Assembly: GCA_035578175.1 (NCBI GenBank)
Contig: JAQMRL010000021.1
Span: 5,104,084 to 5,168,083, forward strand
Reading direction: 5' to 3'
Source of the DNA: Catonia carolina
Taxonomy: Eukaryota > Arthropoda > Insecta > Hemiptera > Achilidae
DNA length: 64,000 nucleotides
The notes beneath the pieces were generated by a model. It did not search any database, was not told the DNA's origin, and saw only the letters and a program-made list of their open reading frames with translations. Shown one piece after another: positions 11,349 through 22,753 of this stretch; positions within the stretch are counted from its first letter, which is position 1, and each line of letters starts with the position of its first letter. Made by a program: the position numbers and the translations under genes.

Positions 11349-12165
11349 CAGTAAAACTTCCGTCATTTTACAGCCAAACCCTTTGATGAATGAAGAAACC
11401 AAAAAAAATAAATGAATTTTTTTTGTTGTGAAAAATGGAATTTTTTTTTGTGGTCGAGGAAACGACCACGTACGGTGAACTGAATCAGTGGTCGGTTTGA
11501 GAGGTGGTCGTTTTGGAGAAGTTGGAGGTTAAGACAATACCCTAATTAAAATAACTTCATTATTATAAAGAGTGTATGATTATTTAACCCAAAAATATTG
11601 TTTACATAAAATTTTAACAAAAATAAATTGTAGTTAAAACATCTCCACAAACCAGTTAATACAGCAACTGATGTAACGTTTTTATTAGTAGGTCGTGAAT
11701 GATGTAGTAGCCTATTACGCATAATGTAAAACTAGCTTAAAATAATAGTTCTTAACGTGATATAACACAAAACATTTTTAAACTAAGAAAACTTTTTAAA
11801 ATAAATAATTTATTTTAAAAAGTTTATTTAAAAATTTTTTAAACAATTTATTGTTATAAAAATGAATTAAAGTTATTTTCGATTGTTTTTTTAACAGCTT
11901 GTTTTTTGCAACTACTGTATCTATAATGGCTTCAGCTTCTTTCAGCAAATCTAGCAGTCGCGGAACTTTTTGTTTCCGGGTCATGTTTTTTTTCCACTAA
12001 GAACTTCTAAACTTTTCCCTATTGGCATTACAGAAACATCTTCAATTCCCTCTAATTCTTTCTCGCCCTCGAAGTTACTCTCGTTCGTGGTACCGTCCAC
12101 CAAGCTGTTTTTAAGTAATCATTTAGTGAACAAAATTTTTTTTAGTAGATACTACGTACATTAGA
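11349..12165 (-). mobile_element. pogo/Tigger-like DNA transposon remnant
   Basis: The left edge after TA (11347-11348) reads CAGTAAAACTTCCGTC, similar in style to pogo-group ends. Inside are repeated 'gtggtcg' stretches (about 11450-11520) like those near pogo TIRs, and a decayed C-terminal transposase-like frame on the minus strand. I could not find the other TIR. Confidence 0.45.
11850..12110 (-). pseudogene. Possible pogo/Tigger transposase C-terminus, frameshifted
   Basis: On the minus strand an acidic segment (...NESNFEGEKELEGIEDVSV...) runs into a basic segment (MTRKQKVPRLLDLLKEAEAI...). The frame shifts by one at the A-run 11987-11994. An acidic stretch followed by a short basic leucine-rich tail fits the ends of some pogo-group transposases, but no catalytic residues are present. 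It could be another degraded TE protein. Confidence 0.35.
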
Positions 12166-12234
12166 TTGTAATTAAAAATAAAATTGTAGAAATTGTTTGT
12201 TAAAATATATTTTAAGTTAAATGTATGTTACTAC

Positions 12235-12855
12235 TGTCACCGGATGGCGACAATAAGTGGCAAACCTTATTTTTTTGGTGGCCCTGAAAAGGGTTGTTTA
12301 AGCGGTGGTCGTCTTGATGTGCAGCGTCGGTCGTAGTCGTCGTGGCGGTCGAGGAGCTGGGCGACACGGCGTGTCGTCGTCCAGCGGAGACGTCATCTTC
12401 TTCCCTCGCAGTAGTGCGTCGATGGCTGCTTCTTTGGGTCCGGTGGGCGTAAGGCTCGGTCGAGGGACCGCTGTGGGCATCGCTCGCGTCAGCGGGCGAT
12501 GACGGTCCGGTCGACGGCTTACGGCGAGAGGTCGGCGAGCGGAAGCATCATCTTCTCTCTTGCGGGATCGTCGATTAGTCTTCGCTGGAGTCCGGTACCC
12601 GTGTGCCGTGGTGGACGTCTTGTCGATGCTGTCTGATGAAAGTGAATCCCTCGGTGTCTGGATCGGAATTGAATCCCTCGGCTCAGTGCAGCGTTCTTTA
12701 TATAGCTGCCGAGAGCGCTTTGGTAGAGGGCGGCGACTGGCTCGGCCTTGATGACAAAGGCCTCTGTCGGTGCGCACCCGAAAGGTTTGTCGGTATGCCG
12801 ACAAAGATCGGAAGAAGTATTGAAGGCCGGCAGCACAGAAGGGGTGGCGGTGACA
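12235..12855 (-). mobile_element. Solo LTR, family LTR-1, internally shortened copy
   Basis: Begins TGTCACCGG, ends GGTGACA (TG...CA), with 4-bp target duplication CTAC at 12231-12234 and 12856-12859. Much more GC-rich than its surroundings. Compared with the copy at 28.5 kb it lacks about 335 bp. In that copy the missing part lies between two near-identical stretches starting GTGAATCCCTCGG, so repeat-mediated deletion is likely. Strand is chosen from a TATATAAAG-like box that reads on the minus strand. Gypsy-like by TSD length; no internal gag-pol. Confidence 0.8.
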
Positions 12856-12909
12856 CTACATTTGATGACGATGTTTATTCTTTTTTCGGTCGCTGAAAAA
12901 TGAAGATTT

Positions 12910-13085
12910 ATTAATTTATTATACAGCCAGACTATGTGGCGACTGAAGTGAGAGCGTCATTTGAAGGGTGGAATGAGTTTACGTTTCCACTCAGTAAAGA
13001 AGGTAATTGTAAACCACCTGACTCTTCGTTTTACTTAGACCTCCGCACGTTCAAATCAACTTTCCACTTGACCACCTAAACAACA
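12910..13085 (+). mobile_element. SINE-C, diverged partial copy
   Basis: Matches the middle and 3' part of SINE-C: 'cagccagac', 'gaagtga', 'actcagtaa', 'gtaaaccacct', ending in 'cacctaaacaacac'. Clearly older than the copies near 61-62.7 kb. It is followed by a short scrap of SINE-B 3' sequence (13086-13125). Confidence 0.6.
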
Positions 13086-13159
13086 CAATTGAACAGATTC
13101 CAACGTAAACACATTAGGTATTTAAAAGAAATACAAAAAAGATTTTTATTTGTTTATGA

Positions 13160-13611
13160 AAATGTTGAAACTATATTGTATAAAATTCGATGTGTGTGTG
13201 TGTGTGTGTTCTCCATTATCTCTTAAATTACTGAACCAATGTTCATGCAGTTATTTTTATGCTGTAACTATGATGCAGGTTTTAGGCTATTGAAACCGTT
13301 AAAAAGTTGGCCCTAAAAGGTTAAAAATAATGTTTATGTCCCTAACTTACATTAAGGCTTTTATGAGGTTAGATAATCTGGTGCTTTTAAACCAGCTGAT
13401 GTGATTCACGTCACATGATAATTTTACTTTATTGTATTTTGTTATGTAGATACGATTTTGTATTGTTGAGTATTTTATAAAAGTAAAGTTCCGTGTTTCT
13501 TTAATTTGTTTTAATTTTCTTTTAATTGGTGAGTGATCAATTTCTGCTACATATTAAAAAAAAAATGATTACACAATTTTTCGCGTGCAAAGTCGCGACG
13601 GGGCATGCTAG
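13160..13611 (+). mobile_element. Helitron-like non-autonomous element
   Basis: Ends CTAG followed by T (13608-13612), preceded by a small GC hairpin CGCGTGCAAAGTCGCG. That is the usual 3' layout of canonical Helitrons (hairpin then CTRR, inserted before T). A GT tract (about 13190-13210) and the 'tctccattatctcttaaa' stretch near the start resemble other insect non-autonomous Helitrons. The 5' end is not fixed. Confidence 0.5.
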
Positions 13612-14105
13612 TTAAATGTATATATTGATTGATAAAACATAACTTTTTATTCACCTAGTTGTATTTTTATGATATTAACCATTAGTATTCTGAAATAGGA
13701 AGATAGTATAAAGGTAATGAATGGATAATGACGCTAGAATGCGTCCTAGAAGGTAGTAGGTGAAAGGAAACGTCTATACTTATTCTGTAATCACATCACT
13801 ACATATTACAATCTTTAGAATCGGTATGTGATAGGGTGTTGGTTATTCACGTGATACGTGATACGTGACTCCCTCTTCCATTTCGACCGATGTTGGTGCT
13901 ACAGGCTGGTTATAACCAGAGCTTCTGTATTGCTTTATGCTTTATTATATATATAGTAAGAGACCAACGTAGTACCGTTATTTGTTAACGATGATGCCGT
14001 TATTACATTTGCTTCAGCTATGTATACTTACTTAGATATAAAACTAAAATGTAACCAGTTAATTTATTTATACACACCGGTAGATATATTCTTCTTAGTT
14101 GGGAA
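13612..14105. other. Unassigned AT-rich sequence
   Basis: No repeat shared with the rest of the window, no open frame of note and no splice-bounded exon. It contains a short perfect direct repeat GTGATACGT (about 13850-13870). Confidence 0.5.
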
Positions 14106-14130
14106 CACTTAAAAATTTAATGAGCTTCTC

Positions 14131-14338
14131 TCTCTCTCTCTCCCCTCTCACCCGTTCTCTCTCACGCTAGCTATCTCTATCTCTTCTCTCTCTTTATCTC
14201 TCTATGTCTCTATCTATCTATCTCTTTTCGCTCTCTCTCTCTCTCCCCCCTATCACCCGTTCTCTCTCCTGCTCTCTCTCTCTCGCTAGCTATCTTTATC
14301 TCTTCTCTCTCTTTATCTCTCTATGTATCTATCTATCT
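14131..14338. repeat. CT-rich microsatellite with an internal duplication
   Basis: Interrupted (CT)n with CTAT. The block 'cccgttctctctc...gctagctatct...tatctctctatgt' occurs twice, about 125 bp apart, so the tract grew partly by segment duplication. Confidence 0.85.
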
Positions 14339-14345
14339 CTTTTCG

Positions 14346-14500
14346 TTGCCGGCCGCATTGGCGAAGTTGGTAACGTGCTCGCCTCTCATCATGCGGTCTT
14401 GGGTTCGAATCCCATTAAGGCACGGCGTTTTTTCATACGTTACAAAAAATAATTTCATCATTCACCGTCAGAACAGTCGGACGTTAAACAGAAAAAAAAA
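14346..14500 (+). mobile_element. SINE-A, complete short copy
   Basis: Head GCCGGCCGCATTGGCGAAG, B-box GGTTCGAATCCC, then 'catacgttacaaaa', 'cagtcggacgttaaac' and an A-tail. Flanked by CTTTTCG at 14339-14345 and 14501-14507. Confidence 0.9.
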
Positions 14501-14507
14501 CTTTTCG

Positions 14508-14580
<73 letters not shown>

Positions 14581-14611
14581 TACCTCCCTCCCTCCCTCCC
14601 TCCCTCCCTCC
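14508..14611. repeat. Compound microsatellite (CT)n-(CA)n-(CTCC)n
   Basis: Three pure or nearly pure tracts in series: CT to about 14524, CA 14525-14576, CTCC 14582-14611. Confidence 0.95.
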
Positions 14612-14816
14612 TGATCACTATCTCTTTCTTAATCATACTACCTTCCTTAATACACTTTAAATTTAATAACCATTTCATAGTGGGGTCTTTCAAAACAATA
14701 ATCACGTTCATATTTTTTTTATATTATTATTACTTCTGTTGTATTAATTTTTATTTTCACTTTTTACCAGATGTATTTTTGATAAAATTTAATTTTTTTT
14801 CTCCCATCGTTTCGAT

Positions 14817-15784
14817 TTTTACTTTCTCTTGCCTATATGAATATATAGGAAGGAAAGTATTGTTTTCATGTCGATTTTAACAAATACACTCTTCACCGGA
14901 TCTACACGTTTTCAGAACCCCTGAACCAAAAAAAACATGTTTTTAGCGATTGGTGTGTGTGTGTGTGTGTGTGCGCGCGCAAGCGTGCGTGCGTGCGTGT
15001 GTAAAGAATATCTCAAGAACAAAACACTATACGAACTTTAAACTTGAAACTTAAAATAGATACTACTACCAGACGCGGCATGAACATTTTCATTAAAATC
15101 GGTCAACCGGAAGTAGTAGTTTATTCGTGTAATTTTTCACTTTTTTGCGATTTTCTCAAAAACTGGTCCTACGATTTTCTTAAAAATCGCCTGGTTTACT
15201 AAATTTTTTATGCTCTACAAGATAGAGTAGGCGCCATGTTTGCTGAAATTCTCGGTGAGGCTGTTTTCACGTAAAATAATTATATTTTTAAGATTGTGGC
15301 TTTAATATGCATTTTAGCGCAAAAATTTATATAATAAAAAATGTAGAGAATTTAAAATTCTAGAACTTTTATGTCAAACATTTTTTTTGTAAAACGCTTA
15401 GTTTAGCGGTAATTAGCGGTTTTCTGTTTTTTTCTCACGAAAACTTGTGAAAAATCAATTTTTTTTAAGATTTCGGTTTTAGTATGCATTTTACGACAAA
15501 AGTGTATATATTAAAATTTATAGGAAATTAAAAATCTACATTTTTTATTTAGAGCATTTTTCTCTACAGAGAATAGTTTAACGTAAAAGAGTGATTTCCG
15601 TATTTTAAAGTCAAACTGAGGTCGATTTTCATTTCGCGTTTTTCACTCATGATTAAAATAAGGTTTAGTTTATTGAGGTTAGTATTTTGTTTATTTCTAA
15701 TGTTTTATTACTAATATTAGGATTATAATTTATTATTTGCATTGGCAAGAGAAAGTTGTGTGAGTGTTTCACACCAGATTTTTA
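14817..15784 (+). mobile_element. HINE-like element, full length
   Basis: 5' motif at 14821-14833, a GT tract that turns into GC/TGCG (14953-15000), 3' hairpin 15756-15772. It belongs to the subset reading 'taacaaatacactcttc' after the 5' hairpin. Confidence 0.9.
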
Positions 15785-16131
15785 AAATTAAATTGTTGAC
15801 CTCGATCTGCCATCCTGCTGTTCAGTGAGAGCTTCTTCGTTTTCATTGTACAGTTTTCAAATAGATTATTATGATTGATCTTAGAATGGGATTTATTTTT
15901 TACGCTTGTTAATCTATTAGTTATTTTATTTGAAAATAAAAAATAAGAGAAATTGTGACATAATTTCATGGTACGGATGTAATTTTAAATCATTTTTTTT
16001 TAGATTTATTAAAAGAGTAAATAGATTAAACTTTCTTAGTGTAGTTTCTATTGGTTGTAAGAATTTTATTAGGTTTCAGAAATAAGATTTTTTTACAAAT
16101 TTTGTGGTGACCAAAAAGAAAAGTGTTGTTG
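15785..16131. other. Unassigned AT-rich sequence
   Basis: No match elsewhere in the window and no convincing frame. Confidence 0.5.
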
Positions 16132-16440
16132 TTTAGGTCATCAGCCGAAAGGCTGATGTGAACCTGTAGAGGTTTTACTAAGTAAAACGAGGAGTGAGGT
16201 GGTTTACAATTGCCACAACTTACTTAGTGAAAAAGTACACTTATCAGCATGCCAGGCCCTCTGAAAAGCACATATTTTCCGCTCTGCAAATGACACCTTC
16301 ACTTCATTCACCACAGGGTTTGGCTGTATAATGAAATCCATTACTTTCAGAGGAGATAACTCTGGTTAGTGTCACAGTACACCTCTACCTCTTCTATTCT
16401 TAAATGATTCAGTCATTTAATTGGCTGATCATGTGATAAG
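16132..16440 (-). mobile_element. SINE-C, minus-strand copy
   Basis: Begins with the reverse of the 3' end (tgttgtttaggtcatcagcc), runs through the 'tttaccac', 'cagcatgcc' and 'cacttcattcacc' landmarks, and stops at 'catgtgataag'. Inverse partner of the copy at 16629-17040. Confidence 0.85.
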
Positions 16441-16455
16441 ACGGATATCCAGTTT

Positions 16456-16476
16456 ACACACACGCGCGCGCGCACA

Positions 16477-16513
<37 letters not shown>

Positions 16514-16628
16514 CAATCGCTAAAAACATGTTCTTTGGGTTTAGGGGGTCTGAAAACGTGTAGATCCGGTGAAAACTCGATTCCGAAAAAACGACATGAT
16601 AACAATACTTTCTTTCCTATATATTCAT
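16456..16628 (-). mobile_element. HINE-like 5'-part fragment
   Basis: CA/CG tract at 16457-16510, then the conserved 'agaccaatcgctaaaaacat' block and the 5' hairpin half. It lies between two inverted SINE-C copies. Confidence 0.85.
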
Positions 16629-17040
16629 ATTGCCCATAACAGACAGGTGGAGTGTCAAATTAATTTACACTCAATCTGTTCGTTGCAGGGCTAAAATAAA
16701 TAGTTGTGTTTCTTATCACATGGTCAGCCAATTAAATGACTGAATCATTTAGGAACAGAATAGGTAGAGGTGTACTGTGACACTAATCAGAGTTATTTTC
16801 CCTGAAAGTAATGAATTTCACTATACAGGTAGACCCTGTGGTGAATGAAGTGAAGGTGTCATTTACAAAGTGGAAAATATGTGCTTTTCAGAGGTCCCGG
16901 CATGCTGATAAGCTTATTTTTCCACTCGGTGAGTCGCGGCAATGGTAAACCAACTCACTCCTCTTCTTACTTAGTAAAACCTTTACAGGTTCAAACCAGC
17001 CTTTCACCTGATAACCTAAAGAATAACAACATGTGATAAG
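16629..17040 (+). mobile_element. SINE-C, plus-strand copy
   Basis: Head 'gcccataacagacaggtgg', middle 'gaccctgtggtgaatgaagt', tail 'cctaaagaataacaac'. Together with 16132-16440 it forms an inverted repeat with arms of about 300 bp. Confidence 0.85.
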
Positions 17041-17067
17041 AAACACAACTATTATTTTGTAGCCCTT

Positions 17068-17115
17068 AACTAACAATCGAGTGTAAATAATTTAACACTC
17101 CACCTGTCGGTTTTG
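17068..17115 (-). mobile_element. SINE-C head fragment
   Basis: Reverse of the SINE-C head ('ttaacactccacctgtcgg...gggca'). A short scrap. Confidence 0.6.
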
Positions 17116-17201
17116 GGCAAGATCTATTAATAATGTATTAAATTATAACTGACAAATTACAGTTAGGTACATAAATCAGTTAACTGACATTTTGTGTGAT
17201 A

Positions 17202-18153
17202 ACGGGTGATTCAAAAAGAGCGCCGGTTTTTAAACGGCTGGTAAATTTTTGTTTATCGGTTGGCAACATTGTTAGACCTCATTTCTATTTCGGAGAACAT
17301 TCCGATTGACGATTCAGTTGTAGTTTCTCTTGTTCGCAGTGTAGTACTCTCGCAGTCTTTATCTAACCATGGAGAAGTTTACTATTGCACAACGAGTGTT
17401 AATCGTCAAAACATTTTACCAGAGTGGAGAGAGTTATGCGGCTACTGTCAGGCGACTTCGCGGTACTCTAGGACGTAATGAAGCACCGAATGAATCAACG
17501 TTCGCAGGCTCATGAAAAGTTTTTTGAGACGGGTTCAACAGTCGACCTTAAAAGCTCTGGACGTCGTCGTTCTGGCCGAACTGAGCAGAACGTTGCGTTG
17601 GTTCGTGACAGTGTGGCTGTTAGCCCAGCAAAATCAATACGTCGCCGTTCTCAACAATTGGGTTTTCGATGTTCTTCTGTACGGAGAATTCTTCGGTACG
17701 ATCTCCAATATCACCCGTATAAAATTCAGTTGCTGCACGAGAAACAATGTTGTTGCTCCGTGAACGGTTCCAGGGTCGCATCATTTCTCGTAATTCCGAC
17801 CATCAATGGCCACCAAGGTCGTGTGACTTGACGCCTTGTGACTTTCATCTTTGGGGTCATCTGAAGTCATTGGTGTATGCCAATAAACCCCGAAACATCA
17901 ATGACTTGAAGGAGGAAATTCGACGGGTTATCGGGCAAATGGAAGTCGAAACTTGTCGTGCAGTAATATCCAATTTCATGGACAGATTTGATGCGTGCCA
18001 GCGCAGACGCACTCTGATATGTGATGACATCATTTTTCATACATGAAATCGGAAGGTAAGATGAACTTGTTGATGTATTTATTTTCAGTTTTTCAATAAA
18101 ATGAATCTCCTAATTTGATGTATCAAAACCGGCGCTCTTTTTGAATCACCCTA
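17202..18153 (+). mobile_element. mariner-type (DD41D) element, copy 2, internally deleted
   Basis: Both TIRs are present (GGGTGATTCAAAAAGAG at 17204 and its inverse at 18135-18151). Relative to copy 1, 406 bp corresponding to 4872-5277 are missing. The left TA is altered (GATAAC), while the right TA is kept. Confidence 0.92.
17369..18046 (+). pseudogene. mariner transposase, deleted and frameshifted
   Basis: Starts at the same ATG as copy 1. A 1-bp loss near 17499 and further small losses near 17518 break the N-terminal frame. The 406-bp deletion removes the first two catalytic aspartates. The C-terminal part with WPPRSCDLTPCDF is still readable at 17810-17850. It retains CGA where copy 1 has TGA. 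Not functional. Confidence 0.9.
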
Positions 18154-18448
18154 TATTTCGAGTGTGGTAGTTAAAAATAATACTTGTTATACTAATAATA
18201 TTTAATACTAATTTGACATGAACGGAATTTATTACAATTATTTAAAGTTACATAACAGTAAACTTATGTTAATTTACCGTAATATTAAATATATTCGTAT
18301 ATAATGTTTGTTAAATATCTTTGTAAATTCTTCTTCAAGAATGCTAAATTGAAATTTATTTGTTTAATTTAGTTTTAATATGTATATAGAGTTAGGTATT
18401 TCTATAAATATTTTGTACTTAAACTGGATTTTATTAAATTGTTATGTA

Positions 18449-18500
18449 TTTTTCATTTTCTCTTGCCTATAGGCCTATGAATATATACGAAGGAAAGTAT
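18449..18500 (+). mobile_element. HINE-like 5' end fragment
   Basis: Carries a variant motif CATTTTCTCTTGCC and a hairpin containing an extra 'aggcct', then stops at GAAAGTAT where SINE-E begins. Upstream 18156-18448 shows nothing recognisable. Confidence 0.75.
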
Positions 18501-18578
18501 GGCCGGCCCGTGGTGTAGTGGTCAGCGCAACTGGCTACTATGCCGGGGTCCTGGGTTCGATTCCCGGTCAGGGCTGGT
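18501..18578 (+). mobile_element. SINE-E tRNA-like head
   Basis: GGCCGGCCCGTGGTGTAGTG with a B-box GGTTCGATTCCC. The same head recurs at 43,544. It lies between two HINE 5' ends. Only the tRNA-like part is present here. Confidence 0.75.
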
Positions 18579-18580
18579 AT

Positions 18581-19533
18581 TTTTACTTTCTCTTGCCTAT
18601 ATAAATATATAGGAAGGAAAGTATTGTTTTCATGTCGATTTTTCGAAATCGAGTTTTCACCGGATCTATACGTTTTCAAACCCCCTGAACCCAAAAAACA
18701 TGTTTTTAGCGATTGGTCTATGTGTGTGTGTATACAAAATATCTCAAGAACGGAACATCGTACGAACTTAAAACTTGAAACTTAAGTTACATACCACTAC
18801 CGGACCCGACACGAACATTTTCATCAAAATCGGTCTACCGGAAGTAGTAGTTTATTCGTGTAATTTTTCACTTTTTTGCGATTTTTTAAAAAACTATTCC
18901 TACGATTTTTTTAAAAATCGCCTCATTTACTCACTTTTTTATTCTCTACAAGTTAGGGTAGGCGCCATGTTTGCTGAAATTCGTGGTGAGGGTGTTTTTA
19001 CGTAAAAAAAGTGTTTTTTTTAAAGATTGCGGCTTTAACATGCACTTTAGCGCAAAATTTATATAATTAAACTTGTAGAGAATTTAAAATCCTACAACAT
19101 TTATTTCAATCATTTGTTTGCATAGCGCTTAATTTAGCGGTAATTAGCGATTTTCTGTTTTTTTTTTCACGAAAACGTGTAAAAATCGATTTTTTCAGAT
19201 TTCGGCCTTAGTATTCATTTTATGACAAAAGTGTTTATAATCAAATTTATAGGAAATTAAAAAATCTACAACTTTTACTCAGAGCATTTTACTCTACAGA
19301 GAGTAGTATAGTGTGAAAGAGTGATTTTCCGTATTTTTAAGCCTAACTGAGATCGATTTTCATGTATACACTTTAGCTCAAAAATGTATGTAGGCCTATA
19401 AAAGTTGTAGAAATTTAAAATCCTACAACTTTTATTTTAAACATTTTTAAGTTTACCGCTTAGTTTAGCGGTTATTAGCAATTTTCTGTTTTTTTTTTCT
19501 CACGAAAACGTGTAAAAAATGATTTTTTACACA
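18581..19533 (+). mobile_element. HINE-like element with an extra internal module, no 3' end
   Basis: Normal from the 5' motif (18584) to the end of module 2 at about 19355. The sequence then jumps back into module 1 ('acttta-gctcaaaaatgtatgta') instead of reaching the 3' hairpin. The copy ends near 19533. The two internal modules are themselves similar, so slippage between them is a simple explanation. Confidence 0.8.
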
Positions 19534-19655
19534 AAACGATTTTAAACAAAATCTCTTCTACTCAATATTGTACTTAACAATAAATTGTAGTTTTTGCTTT
19601 ATTTAATAAAAAATTGAATATAAACAACGTTAAAATATGTAAAAAATATTTGATG

Positions 19656-19775
19656 ACGTAGACGGGAATTAGTGTTTAAAAAAAGAAACAGTAACGGTTA
19701 AAAAATCTAATTCGAACCCACGACCACATGATGAGAGGCGAGCACGTTACCAACTACGCCAATGCCGTTTTACAT
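19656..19775 (-). mobile_element. SINE-A variant, head-end copy
   Basis: Minus-strand tRNA-like head (TTCGAACCCACGACCACATG ... CCAATGCCG), preceded by 'acgtagacgggaatt', which also precedes the copy at 20,047. It is therefore a distinct SINE-A subfamily or a duplicated segment. Confidence 0.7.
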
Positions 19776-19786
19776 TTTTTTTTTTT

Positions 19787-20046
19787 TTAATTTCTTATAT
19801 GTGTACGTTGCAATCTGTTCAATTGAGAACAATAAGCAACCCCATCACCCAATGAGATGAGAATGATGTGTATGACGTGTAAATGAGACTGTGTAGTCTT
19901 GTGCAGACCCAGACCGACCATTCCTGAGAGAGTATGGTTAATTGAGCCCCAACCATCAAAGTACACCGGTAACCACTGTCGCATTCAAATCCGTGTAAAA
20001 GTAACTACCTTTACTAGGATTTGATCCAGGAACCTTCGTCTCCGAT
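19787..20046 (-). mobile_element. SINE-B, head end replaced
   Basis: Minus-strand body and B-box ('aggatttgatccaggaacc') up to 'cgtctccga'. The A-box end is missing because the next repeat (SINE-A variant) starts there. Confidence 0.85.
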
Positions 20047-20150
20047 AACGTAGACGGGAATTGGTGTTTTAAAAAAACAAGCAGTAACCGTTTAAAAAAT
20101 CTAATTCGAACCCACGACCGCATGATGAGAGGCGAGCGCGTTACCAACTA
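20047..20150 (-). mobile_element. SINE-A variant, left half, split by a TIR element
   Basis: Second copy of the 'cgtagacgggaatt' variant. It is interrupted in its A-box at CCAACTA (20149-20150 is TA); the remaining 'cgctaatgccgttttac' lies at 24,077-24,092. Confidence 0.88.
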
Positions 20151-20264
20151 CAGTTGAGCCGTTGTTAGTTTGCTCCTAGTGTCAACAAACAAAAGCCACC
20201 TACTACAGGGTGCACTCTAGAGTCTCCCACTTTACGGATCTCGTATTCCTAATTAGTTAACTAT

Positions 20265-21207
20265 TTTTTACTTTCTCTTGCCTATATGAATATATAGGAA
20301 GGAAAGTATTGTTTTCATGTCGATTTTATAAAATACACTCTTCACCGGATCTACACGTTTTCAGACCCCCTGAACCCAAAAACATGTTTTTAGCGATTGG
20401 TCTGTGTGTGTGTGTGTGTGTGTGAACAGAATATCTCAAGAACGGAACATCGTACGAACTTGAAACTTAAAACTTAAGTTACATACCACTACCGGACCCG
20501 ACACGAACATTTTCATCAAAATCGGTCAACCGGAAGTAGCAGTTTATTCGTGTAATTTTTTACTTTTTTGCGATTTTCTCAAAAACTGGTCCTACAATTT
20601 TTTTTAAAATCGCCTGGTTTACTCAATTTTTTATTGTCTACAAGATAGATTAGGCGTCATGTTTGCCGAAATTCTGGGTAAGGCTGTTTTTACGTAAAAA
20701 CATAGTTTTTTTTAAGATTACGGCTGTAATATGCAATTTAGCGCAACAGTTTATATAATAATAGTTGTAGAGATTTTAAAATTCTACAACTTTTATTTCA
20801 AATATTTTTTTGTATAACGCTTAGTTTAGCAGTAATTAGCGATTTTCTGATTTTTTCTCACGAAAACGTGTGAAAAGTCGATTTTTTTAAGATTTCGCCC
20901 TTAGAATGCATTTTACGACAAAAGTGTATATAATAAAATTTATAGGAAATTAAAAGATCTTCAACTTTTATTTGAAGCATTATTCTCTTCAAAGCCTAGT
21001 TGAGCGTGAACGATTGAATTTCCGTATTTTTAGGCCAAACTGAGGTTGATTTTCATTTTGCGTGTTTCTCTCATGATTGAAATAAGGTTATGATTTTGAG
21101 GTTAGTTTTTTATTCGTTTCTAATGTTTTATTACTATTGTAAGGTTTATTGTTAATTATTTGCATTGGCAAGAGAAAGTCGTGTGATTGTTTTACACCAG
21201 ATTTTTT
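20265..21207 (+). mobile_element. HINE-like element, full length
   Basis: Inside the left part of the 3.9 kb TIR element. 5' motif at 20269-20281, GT tract 20402-20424, 3' hairpin near 21180-21197 with changes (GTGTGATTGTTTTACACC). Confidence 0.9.
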
Positions 21208-21345
21208 AAATTATAACTACTTTTAAAGTACTAAAAACATCAGTCATGATATGATATCTGTAGTGATAGGTATAAAGGTCTTAGCTTGAAAATAGTCATT
21301 TTTCAGGAAAAGCAAATGAAAATTTGAGACAGTATAATTTATATA

Positions 21346-22316
21346 TTTTTACTTTCTCTTGCCTATATGAATATATAGGAAGGAAAGTATTGTTTTCATG
21401 TCGATTTTTCGAAATCGAGTTTTCACCGGATCTGTACGTTTTCAGACCCCCTGAACCCAAAAAACATGTTTTTAGCGATTGGTCTGTGTGTGTGTGTGTG
21501 TGGGTGTGTGTGTGTGTGTGTGTGTGTGTGAACAGAATATCTCAAGAACGGAACATCGTACGAACTTGAAACTTGAAACTTAAGTTACATACCACTACCG
21601 GACGCGACACGAACATTTTCATCAAAATCGGTCAACCGGAAGTAGTAGTTTATTCGTATAATTTTTCACTTTTTTGCGATTTTCTCAAAAACTGGTCCTA
21701 CGATTTTTTTTAAAATCGCCTATTTTACTCAATTTTTTATTCTCTACAAGATAGGGTAGGCGCCATGTTTGCTAAAATTCTCGGTGAGGCTGTTTTCACG
21801 TAAAAACGTTGTTTTTTTAAGATTACGGCTTTAATATAAATTTTAGCGCAAAAACTTATATAATAAAAGTTGTAGAGAATTTAAAAACCTACAACTTCTG
21901 TTTCAAACATTTTTTTTGTATGACGCTTAGTTTAGCAGTAATTAGCGATTTTCTGATTTTTTCTCACGAAAACGTGTGAAAAATCGATTTATTTTAAGAT
22001 TTTGGCCTTAGTATGCATTTTACGACAAAAGTGTATATAACCAAATTTATAGGAAATTTAAAGATCTACAACTTTTATTTAACGTATTTTTCTCTACAGA
22101 GCCTAGTTTAGCGTGAAATAGTGATTTTCCGTATTTTTAAGCCAGACTGAGGTTGATTTTCATTTTGAGTGTTTCAGTCATGATTAAAATAAGGTTATGT
22201 TTATTGAGGTTAGTTTTTTGTTTATTTCTAATATTTTATTACTAATGTTAAATTATATTGTAAATTATTTGCATTGGCAAGAGGAAGTTGTGTGAGTGTT
22301 TCACACCAGATTTTTT
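21346..22316 (+). mobile_element. HINE-like element, full length
   Basis: 5' motif 21351-21363, long GT tract 21484-21530 with one GGG interruption, 3' hairpin 22290-22306. Inside the 3.9 kb TIR element. Confidence 0.92.
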
Positions 22317-22753
22317 AATATTTAAAGATAGTTTTTCTAATTGTCTCTTCCAAAACTTGTTTTTAAAATTTGTTATACATTTTCTTTTGTTTTTTACTTA
22401 ACAACGAAAATAAAAAGTCCGTTTACGTCTACACTGTGGCCGTTTTTCGGGTGGCAATTGACGACTTAAGACCTTTACCGTTTACAGTGTAACTTAATAC
22501 GTTTTGACCTGGTAAATTCTTACTACAGTTACTTGAGTCACGAGTTTGCCTTTTGTTTCTTGTCATTTTGACCATTTCAATTTGATTTTTTTCAGTTGAT
22601 CTCAGCATTGATATTGGTGAAATAATAAACTACTTTTGGTGTAAAGGTTAAATCAACTTAAGACCTTTAGTGCAACTAAAAAAGACTGAGAATTTAAATA
22701 AACTACTATTGATATAAAGGTCTTAACTCAACTTAAGACCTTTTATACTACGA

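Noticed and set aside
12298..12896. Frames of 97-168 codons on both strands at 12.3-12.9 kb
   Set aside because: They lie in the solo LTR and show the same GC-driven pattern as at 39 kb.
14204..14660. Low-complexity frames of serine, leucine, threonine and histidine in microsatellites
   Set aside because: They translate CT, CA and CTCC repeats.
18501..18578. Possible functional tRNA genes at tRNA-like heads (18,501; 43,544; 45,848; SINE-A and SINE-B heads)
   Set aside because: They recur with the same body or tail, have target duplications where complete, and lack convincing acceptor-stem pairing, so they are SINE promoters.
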